Part shown: positions 1 to 7,783 of the stretch, in pieces
How positions within the stretch are numbered: position 1 is the stretch's first letter
Layout: each line of letters opens with the position of its first letter
DNA from: Paracoccaceae bacterium
Lineage (GTDB): Bacteria; Pseudomonadota; Alphaproteobacteria; Rhodobacterales; Rhodobacteraceae
DNA: 64,000 nucleotides
Assembly: GCA_027489375.1 (NCBI GenBank)
Contig: JAIXZW010000001.1
Span: forward strand, 244,020 to 308,019
Reading direction: 5' to 3'
The notes under the pieces: generated by a model
What the model was told of the DNA's origin: nothing
Seen by the model: the letters and a program-made list of their open reading frames with translations, nothing else
Databases searched by the model: none
Translations under genes and position numbers: made by a program

Positions 1-1
1 C

Positions 2-535
2 CTCGCCTTCGTTCCCGGATCGAAGCACGGCACGCGCGAAGTTTTCGACCTGAACGTGATCGAAACGGGCTGCAAGACATACAAGGCCGACAAGGTTCTG
101 GCCCGTCGTGTGAACGGCGACAAGGACAAGACCAAGGAAGCCTGCATCGCGCTGCGCACCGATGGCCGCGTGGTCGAGATCGACGGCGACTACACCGAAA
201 CGCTTGCCCGTCTGCAGACGAACAAGCAGGGAATCGGCGTCTTCGGTCTGGCGTTTTACGAAAACAACACCGACAAGCTGCGTGTGGCCGATTTCAAAGG
301 CGTGACCCCGTCGCGTGAAACCGTGGCTTCCGGCCAATACAAGATTTCGCGTCCGCTGTTCCTTTACGTGAAGAAACAGCATCTGGGCGTGATCCCGGGC
401 CTGAAGGAGTTCACGGAATTCTTCGTGTCCGACGATATGGCCGCCGCTGGCGGGCCGCTTGAGGCCTATGGTCTGGTTCCCGACCCGGAACTTGCCAAGA
501 CGCAGAAAAAAGTGTCGGCCGATTTCGGCAGCTGA
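2..535 (+). CDS. pstS: Phosphate ABC transporter substrate-binding protein PstS, C-terminal part (5' end outside window)
   Basis: Periplasmic phosphate-binding protein of the high-affinity Pst system. The reading frame is open from base 2, so the signal peptide and N-terminal lobe lie left of the window and 177 residues remain. It aligns closely with the complete PstS at 18694-19746: both have PG(S/T)KHGTREVFDL, EIDGDYTETLARL or its equivalent, FYENNTDKL and SRPLF(L/M)YVKKQH. The two proteins are paralogues, not duplicates, because many positions differ. The gene stops with TGA and is followed 24 bases later by a strong terminator. The next gene is on the opposite strand, so this is the end of its transcription unit. 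Confidence 0.93.
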   Translation, partial: LAFVPGSKHGTREVFDLNVIETGCKTYKADKVLARRVNGDKDKTKEACIALRTDGRVVEIDGDYTETLARLQTNKQGIGVFGLAFYENNTDKLRVADFKGVTPSRETVASGQYKISRPLFLYVKKQHLGVIPGLKEFTEFFVSDDMAAAGGPLEAYGLVPDPELAKTQKKVSADFGS

Positions 536-558
536 GCGGTCCTGCCCTGAATAGTTGA

Positions 559-590
559 ACGCCGGGTCGAAAGGCCCGGCGTCTTCCGTT
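559..590 (+). terminator. Rho-independent terminator of the left pstS
   Basis: Perfect 8-bp stem (559-566 with 575-582, ACGCCGGG/CCCGGCGT), 8-base loop, then a pyrimidine-rich tract CTTCCGTTTCCTT. It lies between the convergent pstS and the glycosyltransferase gene. Confidence 0.8.
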
Positions 591-611
591 TCCTTGCGTT
601 CGGTGGTCGTG

Positions 612-1289
612 TCAGCCGCAAATGCGTTGTCTGCGCAGGAGTAGGATTTGGCGCAGGGCTGTGACTGGGCCGATAGCACGGACAATATCGAGCAACATGA
701 ACAGATCGGCGCGAAGACCGGCAAGGAGGCCGCGCTTACGCGCCTTTGACGGGCTTTCCACCCCATCCCAGCGGATCACGGCGATGCGATGGCGGGCGGC
801 GATCCAGAGGGAATTGATGAACACTTCGACACCGAAGCGGGGAAGGGCGCAAAGCGTGGTGGCGTGGGGTTCGATCATGCTGCGCGGCAGGACCCTTTCG
901 CCGGAAATGTAGTCCAGCCCGATCCAGCGCCACAGGAAGGGCGCGTTGCGGCGCAGGCTGATCGACGTGGCCGCTTTGCCCGAAAGCACGGGCTGGAGCA
1001 GGCGCGTCAGGTCATGGGACGTCAGACCGATGAGATCGGCGTCGAGGAACAAAAGCACCTCTCCCCTTGACAGGGCGATGCCTGCTGCAAGCGCCCGCGT
1101 CTTGCCGCCGTTCCGAGCCATGTGCAGCAGGCGCACGCCATCACGCGAAGCAACGCGGGCGGTCGCGTCGGTCGAGCCGTCGTCGATCACGATCACCTCG
1201 TCGATCAGCGAGTGGCCAAGGGCTGCGTTGAGCACCGCTCCGATGCGGGGGGCTTCGTTATGGGCGGGGATCAGGCACGAGACGCGCAT
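612..1289 (-). CDS. Family 2 glycosyltransferase
   Basis: Transfers a sugar from a nucleotide-sugar donor; acceptor unknown. 225 residues with a GT-A fold start (SCLIPAHNEAPRIG), the VIDDGSTDAT nucleotide-binding motif near residues 34-43 and a DAD-type metal site (FLDADLIG). No clear membrane segment is visible. It is the last gene of a five-gene minus-strand run (phnM, plcP-like, GT21-like, dedA, this gene), and its start overlaps the end of the dedA-like gene by about 30 bases, so translation is probably coupled. The context suggests a membrane-lipid sugar transferase made under phosphate starvation, which is an inference. Dolichol- or polyprenyl-phosphate sugar transfer is an alternative. 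Confidence 0.8.
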   Translation of the reverse strand: MRVSCLIPAHNEAPRIGAVLNAALGHSLIDEVIVIDDGSTDATARVASRDGVRLLHMARNGGKTRALAAGIALSRGEVLLFLDADLIGLTSHDLTRLLQPVLSGKAATSISLRRNAPFLWRWIGLDYISGERVLPRSMIEPHATTLCALPRFGVEVFINSLWIAARHRIAVIRWDGVESPSKARKRGLLAGLRADLFMLLDIVRAIGPVTALRQILLLRRQRICG

Positions 1290-1830
1290 TGGGGTGTCCT
1301 TGCTTGCGGAGCCAGAAGACGGAGATGGCGAGGGAAACGGTCAGAAGAGCGGGGGCGAGCGGAGTGCCGATTCCCGCCAGAGTCGTGCCGAAGCTCCAGC
1401 CGAGAAGTGCCAGCGCCGTAACCTTGGGCAGGGTTGCCGCCGCGTTGAAACCGAGGAAGCGAAGGAACGGTACGCGGGCCACACCGGCCGCGAAAAGGAC
1501 GAACGCGCCCATGGAATGGGTCAGCTTGCCAAAGACCAGCACCCGCCCCGCATTGCGGCGCAGGTCGGCCAAGGGCAAGCGGCGGGTGATCCGTCGGGCC
1601 AGTTTGCGCGGTAGGCGGCGGCGCAGGTGGCGGCCGGCAAGCCAGAGCAGGGCATCTCCACAAAGATCGGCAATAGTTGCAGCAACGATCACCCCGCCTA
1701 AGGAAAGCAGACCTTGTGCCGCCAATGCTCCGGCAGCCACCGTTACGAGCGGCCCCTCGATCAGGGCAAGTGGCGCCATGAGCCAGAGGCCGTGGGTCGT
1801 AATCAAAGCGGTTAGCGCATTGGTGGTCAT
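1258..1830 (-). CDS. DedA / SNARE-associated family membrane protein
   Basis: 190-residue integral membrane protein of the DedA (VTT) superfamily, whose members are linked to lipid flipping and envelope homeostasis. It starts MTTNALTAL and shows a re-entrant-loop region (APLALIEGPLVTVAAGALAA) with the acidic E-G-P found in the family. Basic stretches follow (GRHLRRRLPRK), then FGKLTHSMGAFVLFAAGVARVP, a typical DedA second half, and C-terminal helices. The start was chosen because its ATG (1828-1830) overlaps the upstream glycosyltransferase stop as ATGA; the longer open frame upstream is a shadow. The position between two glycosyltransferases suggests it moves a lipid or lipid-linked sugar across the membrane (inference). 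Confidence 0.8.
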   Translation of the reverse strand: MTTNALTALITTHGLWLMAPLALIEGPLVTVAAGALAAQGLLSLGGVIVAATIADLCGDALLWLAGRHLRRRLPRKLARRITRRLPLADLRRNAGRVLVFGKLTHSMGAFVLFAAGVARVPFLRFLGFNAAATLPKVTALALLGWSFGTTLAGIGTPLAPALLTVSLAISVFWLRKQGHPNARLVPDPRP

Positions 1831-2948
1831 TCTGCGGGTGCAGGTGCGGTCACTGTGATTTCCAAGGGATGCATGGCATTGCCGCGCCAAGTGATCCCGC
1901 GCTTCGCAAAGGTGGCAAGCCAGAGCGGAAGCATCATCGCGTCGCGCAGCGGCATCGCGATCACATCGCGCCAGCCGCAGGGCCATCCCGCCTTTTTCAG
2001 CAAGGCCGCCTCGGCCAGATACCAGAGTTTCAGCATGACCGCCGCATAGAGCGGGCCAAAGGTGAGGGCGCAGGCGAGTGTAGGCAGGAGCGGGCTGTTC
2101 AAGGGTTCGAGCAGGAAGAGCATCGGAAAGCCGTCGCGTCTCACACGGGACCAGCGAAGCTGGCGGTCCCATACTGCGCGCAGGCTGCGTTTTCCGATAG
2201 GCTGGGCAAAGGGGTGTCGCGTCAGTGTGACACGCTCGCCCCGCGCGCGGACCAGTTTGGTTGCTGCCGCATCTTCGGCCAGATCGTGCGAGAGTGCTGC
2301 CAGCCCCCCAGCGCCGTCCAGTGTTTCACGCCGCCAGAACATTGTTTTGCCCTGCGCGAAACCCAGTCCAAGGCTATCCGCTGCGAGTTGCAGCCGTCCT
2401 TGGTTGCCGTTGAGGAAGGCGCATTCGATCGAAGCGGCAAGACCTTCAGGCCTAATGCCGATGGGAGGAGAGGAGACGAGGCCAGTTCCGGTCTGCCAAT
2501 GGTCCAGAAGGCGGCGCAGATAATCTGGCGGCAGTAAGAGGTTGCTGTCGGCCATCGCGATCCAGTGCGCCCTGCTGGCACTCCAGCCTTTTTGCAGGTT
2601 GTTGAGTTTGGGGTTGGCCGTGATCCGGTCGTCACCGATCAGCAAACGCGCCGAAATCTTCGGGTGGCGGGCGATGATGTCGCGCAGCAGCGGGACTGCC
2701 GGATCATTGCTGTCGGCAACGCAGAAGAGAACCTCGTAATCCGGATAGTCCAGACCGAAACTCGATCCGAGTGTGGCCATGTCATTCGGATCGCGTCCGC
2801 AGACGGGGCGAAGGAGCGTGATGAACGGAGTGCCTGTGGCGGGTTCACCGGGCGGATGTGACAGGCGGCGGGCGACCAGCGCGATCGAGGCAAGGTGGGT
2901 GGCGGTCGTCGCAGCCGCAAAAACGGAGAGGGCTTCGGGCAGCATCAC
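1827..2948 (-). CDS. GT21-like (ceramide glucosyltransferase family) membrane glycosyltransferase
   Basis: 373-residue enzyme that probably glycosylates a lipid acceptor such as diacylglycerol or ceramide. It has an N-terminal membrane helix (about residues 5-27), a GT-A core with LLRPVCGRDPN, the D1 motif CVADSND, the D2 motif MADSN and the family signature (Q/R)xxRW seen as RQLRW, then C-terminal hydrophobic helices. Length and motifs fit the ceramide glucosyltransferase/HpnI group. There are no hopanoid genes nearby, so HpnI is unlikely. Its start overlaps the end of the PlcP-like phosphoesterase gene. PlcP enzymes release diacylglycerol from phospholipids, so this gene is a good candidate for making the replacement glycolipid (inference). 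Confidence 0.82.
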   Translation of the reverse strand: MMLPEALSVFAAATTATHLASIALVARRLSHPPGEPATGTPFITLLRPVCGRDPNDMATLGSSFGLDYPDYEVLFCVADSNDPAVPLLRDIIARHPKISARLLIGDDRITANPKLNNLQKGWSASRAHWIAMADSNLLLPPDYLRRLLDHWQTGTGLVSSPPIGIRPEGLAASIECAFLNGNQGRLQLAADSLGLGFAQGKTMFWRRETLDGAGGLAALSHDLAEDAAATKLVRARGERVTLTRHPFAQPIGKRSLRAVWDRQLRWSRVRRDGFPMLFLLEPLNSPLLPTLACALTFGPLYAAVMLKLWYLAEAALLKKAGWPCGWRDVIAMPLRDAMMLPLWLATFAKRGITWRGNAMHPLEITVTAPAPAE

Positions 2949-3763
2949 AGTCCCCGCGGAACGGGAAGACCCGTGAAATCGGACATCGGGACCTTTAACG
3001 CCTCGCGACCGCCGAGAAGGGCGAGGTTGCCCGAGGCGTCCTCGGCCAGAGCGGTGAAGCTGTCGACCCAGTCGCCGCAGTTCGCATAGACCAGACCGTG
3101 GTCACGGTGCAGATCGGCGAGATGGAAATGGCCGCAGACCACCCCGTCATGCCCGGTGGCGCGGGCGAGTGAGGTCAGCCGCTTTTCATGCCCGTGACCC
3201 AGCGCCATTGCTGCGTTGACCCAGGAGAGGACGCTCTCGACGAGGCTCCGCTCGTCGGAGCCTAGGTCGCGCCCGAAGCGCCGCAACCTGCGGTCGAAGC
3301 GGCGGAGAAGCGCGTCGGCACGGCTGCCAAGGCGTGTGAAGAGGTGCCAGCGGAATGCGCGGCCATCGCAGATGTCACCATGCAGGACGAGCAATCTTTC
3401 ACCTTTGGCGGTTTCGTGGGTGCAACGGTCGGCGATCTCGGCCGGAAGCAGCGCATGGCGATCGGGGGCACGCATCTCGGCATCGTGGTTGCCGACCAGA
3501 TAGACGAGCCGCGTTCCCGCTTCGGCCCGGCGGACGAGCAGCGCGAGGATGGCGTCATGCGTTGCGGACCAGTGGACATGCAGGGGATGCCAGATGTCGA
3601 GAATGTCGCCGACAAGGTAGATCACCGGAGCGGTGTTCCATTGAAGAAAGTCGAGCAGCAGGTCGGCCCTGCATCCCAGGGCGCCGAGATGGAGGTCCGA
3701 CAGGAACAGTGCGCGGTGGCGTCGGGGCAGGGGCAGGTCTGCGGCGGGCCGTGTATGGGGCAT
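2945..3763 (-). CDS. plcP: Calcineurin-like metallophosphoesterase, PlcP / LpxH-like
   Basis: 272-residue Mn-dependent phosphoesterase. Metal-binding motifs are in order: FLSDLHLG, VGDILDIW, GNHD, LHGD and GHFH. The family includes UDP-2,3-diacylglucosamine hydrolase and the PlcP phospholipase C of rhizobia and marine bacteria, which strips head groups from phosphatidylcholine and phosphatidylethanolamine during phosphate limitation. Being followed at once by a lipid glycosyltransferase, and lying inside a phn/pst island, favours PlcP over a role in lipid A synthesis. The start MPHTR is preceded by a weak AGAAG; a TTG a few codons upstream is possible. The longer open frame to 3898 has no support. 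The 100-base gap to phnM holds a possible PhoB site. Confidence 0.75.
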   Translation of the reverse strand: MPHTRPAADLPLPRRHRALFLSDLHLGALGCRADLLLDFLQWNTAPVIYLVGDILDIWHPLHVHWSATHDAILALLVRRAEAGTRLVYLVGNHDAEMRAPDRHALLPAEIADRCTHETAKGERLLVLHGDICDGRAFRWHLFTRLGSRADALLRRFDRRLRRFGRDLGSDERSLVESVLSWVNAAMALGHGHEKRLTSLARATGHDGVVCGHFHLADLHRDHGLVYANCGDWVDSFTALAEDASGNLALLGGREALKVPMSDFTGLPVPRGL

Positions 3764-3832
3764 GTCTTCTCGCAAGGCTATGACCGTTGCGATAAAGATG
3801 GCAGGGGTCGGAAACGCTTTCGTATCGCGTCC

Positions 3833-3850
3833 GTGTCGGTTTGGTGAAAT
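3833..3850 (-). promoter_or_regulatory. Weak PhoB-box-like 18-mer upstream of plcP-like gene
   Basis: Minus strand reads ATTTCACCAAACCGACAC: two 7-base half-sites 11 bases apart resembling CTGTCA(C/T), each matching at only 4-5 of 7 positions. It lies 70-90 bases upstream of the chosen plcP start. Tentative. Confidence 0.3.
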
Positions 3851-3863
3851 CCACCAAGGTGCG

Positions 3864-5009
3864 TCAGCCGACCCTTTGGTCCGCGACCCAGGTGCCACGC
3901 AATGCGCCCGTGCCGCCGATGCGGGTGACGCGGATCACGTCGGCGCGCTGGCCGATGGCAATGCGTCCGCGATCTGCCAGTCCGGTCGCTTTTGCAGGGG
4001 CGTCGGTAACGGTTGCGATGCCGCGCGCGGTATCGCCCCAGAGGTCGCCCAGCATCAGCGCCGCCGAAAGGAGCGAAGAGGGGACGTAATCGGACGAGAC
4101 GATGTCGAGCAGATCCGCTTCGGCCAAGGCACGCGCGGCGACGTTGCCGGAATGTGATCCCCCGCGGATCAGGTTCGGCGCACCCATCATCACCGCGATG
4201 CCATGGTCGCGGCAGGCGCGGGCGGCGTTTTCGGTCGTCGGGAATTCGGCGAATTGCGCGCCCTGTTCGGCAGAGCGGGCGACATGGTCGGTGGTGGTGT
4301 CGTCATGGCTGGCGAGCACGGCGCCAAAGCGCCGCGCCCCGGCTACGGCGGCGGCTTCATGGGTGGCCGCGACGCGGGCGGAGAGGTCCTGTTGCGCCGC
4401 GATGTGGTCGAGGAATTCGGCGTCGGAAAAACCGTGCTTGCCGCAGACGTAGTTCTTGAGCTGCTCCATATGGCGGAACTGGCGCTGACCGGGGGTGTGG
4501 TCCATCAGGCTGACGATGCCGACGCCGTCTTCGGGGCCGAACTTGGCAAGCTCTTCGATCAGGGTTTCGGAACAGACTTCGGCGCGAAGATGGATGAGGT
4601 GGTTGATCCGAAGGCTGCCGGCGCGGCGCAAGGCAATGATTTCGTCGGCAAGGTGACGGGCGTATTCGCCGTAATTCGCCTTGGCCTTCGACCTGACGGA
4701 GCCGACGCGGAGCGCATCGAAAACGGTCGTGATGCCCACGCTGGCAAGTTCCGCGTCATGGGCAAGGATGGCGGCGGTATGGGGCCACGCCACCTTGGGG
4801 CGCGGTTCGATGTGCCGTTCGAGGTTGTCCGTGTGCAGCTCGATCAACCCCGGAAGGACGAGGTCGCCGTCGCAGTCTATTGCTTGCGGCGGAACGGACG
4901 TGCCGCTGTCGATGGCTGCGATGCAGCCGTCCCGCATGACGATGGACCCGCGCAGGGTTTCGTTCGGAAGCACGAGGGTGGCGTTGGCGAGGATCGTTTC
5001 GGTCATCAT
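3864..5009 (-). CDS. phnM: Alpha-D-ribose 1-methylphosphonate 5-triphosphate diphosphatase PhnM (canonical type)
   Basis: Amidohydrolase-superfamily enzyme of the C-P lyase pathway; removes pyrophosphate from ribose 1-alkylphosphonate 5-triphosphate to give the substrate of PhnJ. 381 residues, usual for PhnM. It has the canonical metal motif ELHTDNLERH followed by PRP, the catalytic ASHDD segment and the late SSDYVPSSLL region. This is the only one of the three PhnM-like proteins here with the ordinary second histidine (LERH). It starts MMTE; AAGAGA lies just upstream. Divergent from the DUF1045 gene across 78 bases. It may head the operon that continues into plcP and the glycosyltransferases. 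Confidence 0.93.
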   Translation of the reverse strand: MMTETILANATLVLPNETLRGSIVMRDGCIAAIDSGTSVPPQAIDCDGDLVLPGLIELHTDNLERHIEPRPKVAWPHTAAILAHDAELASVGITTVFDALRVGSVRSKAKANYGEYARHLADEIIALRRAGSLRINHLIHLRAEVCSETLIEELAKFGPEDGVGIVSLMDHTPGQRQFRHMEQLKNYVCGKHGFSDAEFLDHIAAQQDLSARVAATHEAAAVAGARRFGAVLASHDDTTTDHVARSAEQGAQFAEFPTTENAARACRDHGIAVMMGAPNLIRGGSHSGNVAARALAEADLLDIVSSDYVPSSLLSAALMLGDLWGDTARGIATVTDAPAKATGLADRGRIAIGQRADVIRVTRIGGTGALRGTWVADQRVG

Positions 5010-5048
5010 CGGTCTCTTGTCTTGCAGGGGACGAGAATGTCAGGAGCG

Positions 5049-5066
5049 TGTCACGGGCATGTGACA
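5049..5066. promoter_or_regulatory. Inverted repeat between divergent phnM and DUF1045 genes
   Basis: Perfect inverted repeat TGTCAC-N6-GTGACA in the 78-base divergent intergenic region. Both arms resemble PhoB half-sites (CTGTCA(C/T)), one on each strand, so it could serve both promoters. A TCCTGAC on the minus strand continues the 11-base spacing. Confidence 0.45.
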
Positions 5067-5087
5067 AACGACGGCTAGACGGGCGCT

Positions 5088-5777
5088 ATGAGAGAGTTCC
5101 GGCGATACGCGATCTATTACGCCCCCCGAGCGGGGGCCGTTGCCGATGCCACGGCGGGCTGGCTTGGCTGGGACCCTGTTCAGGGTGAAGCGGTCGCGCA
5201 TCCTGCGGTGTCGGGCTTGCCTGCCGCTGTTGCGGACCTGACGGCAGAGCCGCGCAAATACGGGTTTCACGGCACGATCAAGGCTCCGTTCCGTCTGGCC
5301 GATGGCATCGACCTTGCCATGCTGGAGGTCGGGGTTGCCGATCTTGCCCGCCACCTGCGACCTGTGGTCATGGATGGTTTGTCCTTGCGCCGTCTGGGGC
5401 GCTTCCTTGCGCTTGTGCCTGAGGGTGACGAGGCGGATTTGCTGCATCTGGGAGCCGAGGTCGTAAGCAGGCTCGAACCCCTGCGAGCGGCGCTTTCCCC
5501 TGCCGAACTTGCCAAGCGCGATCCTGCGCGGCTGAGCCAGCGACAACGCGATCTGCTCGGCCTTTGGGGCTATCCTTACGTGATGGAGGAATTCCGGTTC
5601 CATCTGACCCTGACAGGGCCGTTGGAGGATGCGGTGGCTGTGGCAGTGGCTTCGGTGCTGGACGGCTGGCTTGCCCCCGTGCTGCCACGCCCCTTTGTCA
5701 TCGAGGATCTTTGCCTGTTTGGTGAGGATGGTGAAGGGCGGTTCCATCTTGTGTCGCGTCACGCCTTGGCCGGCTGA
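5088..5777 (+). CDS. DUF1045 protein of the phn cluster, 2H phosphoesterase-like
   Basis: 229-residue cytosolic protein of the DUF1045 family, found almost only in C-P lyase gene clusters. It carries two HxT-type motifs of the 2H phosphoesterase superfamily: FHGTIKAPF near residue 63 and FHLTLTGPL near residue 171. No phnP (the metallo-hydrolase for 5-phosphoribosyl 1,2-cyclic phosphate) is visible in the window. I infer that this protein opens the cyclic phosphate instead, since 2H enzymes act on 1,2- or 2',3'-cyclic phosphates. Single gene, divergent from phnM; its 3' end overlaps the 3' end of phnN by 19 bases on the other strand. Confidence 0.85.
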   Translation: MREFRRYAIYYAPRAGAVADATAGWLGWDPVQGEAVAHPAVSGLPAAVADLTAEPRKYGFHGTIKAPFRLADGIDLAMLEVGVADLARHLRPVVMDGLSLRRLGRFLALVPEGDEADLLHLGAEVVSRLEPLRAALSPAELAKRDPARLSQRQRDLLGLWGYPYVMEEFRFHLTLTGPLEDAVAVAVASVLDGWLAPVLPRPFVIEDLCLFGEDGEGRFHLVSRHALAG

Positions 5778-6307
5778 AGGGCGGACAGAAAGCGGAGGAT
5801 TGCATGTTCAAGCGGTCCGTCATTGACCACGTCGAAGACGGGAAGCGCGGGCGGCACGTCATAGCTGGCACGGCTGATGCGGGCGGCGATCTCGTCGCGG
5901 GTTTCGCGTCCCCGGGCAAGAAGCCGCTCCATCAGCACGGCGGACGGGGCGGTCACGCGGATCACGGTCAAGTCGGGGCAGGTTTCCACCGCGCGGTCAA
6001 GCGCCGCACGCGAGCCGTTGAACAGGACGTCATGGCCAATTTCGCGCAGGACCAGCGTTTCGGCGGGGATGCCGTAGAGCAGGCCATGCGCCTTCCAATC
6101 CAGTGCGAAAGCGCCCGCCGCCTTGCGACGGTGAAACTCGGCCTCGGTGACGCCTTCGAATTCCTCGCCTCCGGACGAGGCGGGGCGGGTGATGACGCGG
6201 CGAACGATGACCAGATCGGGCCTGGCACGGCGTGCGGCGTCGATCAGCGTGTCCTTGCCCGCGCCCGACGGGCCGACGACGGCGAAGAGGCGGCCTGCCC
6301 TTGTCAT
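5759..6307 (-). CDS. phnN: Ribose 1,5-bisphosphokinase PhnN
   Basis: Phosphorylates ribose 1,5-bisphosphate with ATP to give PRPP, recycling the sugar released by C-P lyase. 182 residues of the guanylate-kinase-like fold; P-loop GPSGAGKDT at residues 12-20; FEGVTEAEF and the lid arginine region RPASSGGEE fit PhnN. The start MTRAGRL overlaps the phnL stop as ATGA (6304-6307); the longer frame upstream is phnL in another frame. Last gene of the phnGHIJKLN run. Confidence 0.93.
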   Translation of the reverse strand: MTRAGRLFAVVGPSGAGKDTLIDAARRARPDLVIVRRVITRPASSGGEEFEGVTEAEFHRRKAAGAFALDWKAHGLLYGIPAETLVLREIGHDVLFNGSRAALDRAVETCPDLTVIRVTAPSAVLMERLLARGRETRDEIAARISRASYDVPPALPVFDVVNDGPLEHAILRFLSALQPAKA

Positions 6308-6987
6308 GCGGCGGCCTTCGGGGTGAACCCTGTCACGTCGATCAGCCGGTCGCAAAGGCGGGCGCGGGCGGCTTCGTCGTGGAAGATGCCGATGATGGCG
6401 GCACCTCGGGCTTTCGCCTCTTCGATCAGCGAAAGCACCACCTCGCGGTTGGCGGCATCGAGGCTGGCGGTCGGTTCGTCGAGCAGGAGCGCCGGATAGG
6501 GGTGGATGAAACCGCGTGCGATGTTGACGCGTTGCTGTTCCCCGCCCGAAAACGTGGTGGGCGATAGCGACCAGAGACGCTTCGGGATGTTGAGGCGGGC
6601 GAGAAGGGCTTCGGCCCTTGCGCGTGCATCGGGGCGTGGCGTGCCGAGGGTGAGGAGCGGTTCGGCCACGACATCGACGGTCGACACGCGGGGGACCACG
6701 CGGAGAAACTGGCTGACATAGCCCAAAGTCTCGCGCCGGAGGGCGAGGATGTCGCGCGGTGCTGCGGTGACGAGGTCCACCCCGCCCACGCGGATGCTGC
6801 CCGTCTGTGCTAGGTAATTGCCCCAGATCATCCGCATCAGCGTCGATTTGCCAGCACCCGACGCGCCGACAAGGGCCGCACATTCGCCCGCGTCGACCCG
6901 CAGGTTCGCGCCTTGCATCACGGGGATGACGGCGCCGCCCTGATTGTGCAGGGTGAAGGATTTCGAGAGATTTTCGATTTCGATCAT
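6304..6987 (-). CDS. phnL: Phosphonate C-P lyase system protein PhnL (ABC ATPase)
   Basis: 227-residue ABC-type ATPase that joins the C-P lyase complex, not a transporter. Walker [10 protein letters not shown], signature FSGGEQQRV, Walker [12 protein letters not shown] long Q-loop region [13 protein letters not shown] matches PhnL. It lies four bases downstream of phnK and overlaps phnN, so it is in the middle of the operon. Confidence 0.93.
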   Translation of the reverse strand: MIEIENLSKSFTLHNQGGAVIPVMQGANLRVDAGECAALVGASGAGKSTLMRMIWGNYLAQTGSIRVGGVDLVTAAPRDILALRRETLGYVSQFLRVVPRVSTVDVVAEPLLTLGTPRPDARARAEALLARLNIPKRLWSLSPTTFSGGEQQRVNIARGFIHPYPALLLDEPTASLDAANREVVLSLIEEAKARGAAIIGIFHDEAARARLCDRLIDVTGFTPKAAA

Positions 6988-6991
6988 CGGA

Positions 6992-7783
6992 TCACACCTG
7001 AAGGACGGAAGAGACGAGGAGTTGCGTGTAGGGGTGCTGCGGATCGTCGAGCACCTGATCGGTCAGCCCCTGTTCGACCACATGGCCCGATTTCATCACC
7101 ATGAGGCGGTCGGCAAGCAGGCGCACGACCGCAAGGTCATGGGTGACGATGATCGCCGAAAGACCCATTTCGCGGACCAGACCCCGCAAGAGATCGAGCA
7201 GACGCGCCTGAACCGAGACGTCAAGCCCGCCGGTTGGCTCGTCCATGAACACAAGACGCGGACCTGTGACGAGGTTGCGCGCGATTTGCAGCCTTTGCTG
7301 CATTCCGCCGGAAAAGGCCGAGGGGCGGTCGTCGATGCGGTTTGCGTCGATTTCCACGCGGCCCAGCCAGTCGGTTGCCGCGTCACGGATGCTGCCGTAG
7401 TTGCGCGTGCCCACGGCCATGAGCCGCTCGCCCACGTTGCCGCCCGCCGTGACCCCCATCCGTAGCCCGTCGCGCGGGTTCTGGTGGACAAAGGCCCAGT
7501 CGGTGCGGGCAAGGCGGCGGCGATCGGGTTCGGACATGCGCAGCGTGTCTTGCGGGCCGTTGACGGTGGCGAAGACGACTTCGCCGCCGTCCGGCGCGAG
7601 ATGCCCTGCAAGGCAGGAGAGCAGTGTCGATTTGCCCGAGCCGCTTTCGCCAACGATGCCCAGAACCTCGCCCGGCCAGAGATCGAAGGACACATCGGTG
7701 CAGCCGATGCGGCTGCCGTATCGTTTCGACAGATTGCGCACCGAGAGAAGCGGGGCGGGGGTGATCTTTTCGATCCGGCTCAT
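6992..7783 (-). CDS. phnK: Phosphonate C-P lyase system protein PhnK (ABC ATPase)
   Basis: 263-residue ABC-type ATPase that docks on the PhnGHIJ core. Walker [10 protein letters not shown], signature FSGGMQQRL, Walker [13 protein letters not shown], and the dipeptide-transporter-like C-terminal segment [14 protein letters not shown]. The ATG at 7783 was chosen because it overlaps the phnJ stop (ATGA) and has GGAGA six bases upstream; the open frame to 7807 would need a TTG and runs into the repeat inside phnJ. Confidence 0.93.
   Translation of the reverse strand: MSRIEKITPAPLLSVRNLSKRYGSRIGCTDVSFDLWPGEVLGIVGESGSGKSTLLSCLAGHLAPDGGEVVFATVNGPQDTLRMSEPDRRRLARTDWAFVHQNPRDGLRMGVTAGGNVGERLMAVGTRNYGSIRDAATDWLGRVEIDANRIDDRPSAFSGGMQQRLQIARNLVTGPRLVFMDEPTGGLDVSVQARLLDLLRGLVREMGLSAIIVTHDLAVVRLLADRLMVMKSGHVVEQGLTDQVLDDPQHPYTQLLVSSVLQV

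Noticed and set aside
2945..3763. Calling the phosphoesterase LpxH of lipid A synthesis
   Set aside because: The motifs fit both, but the phn/pst context and the overlapping lipid glycosyltransferase favour PlcP; not settled by sequence alone.
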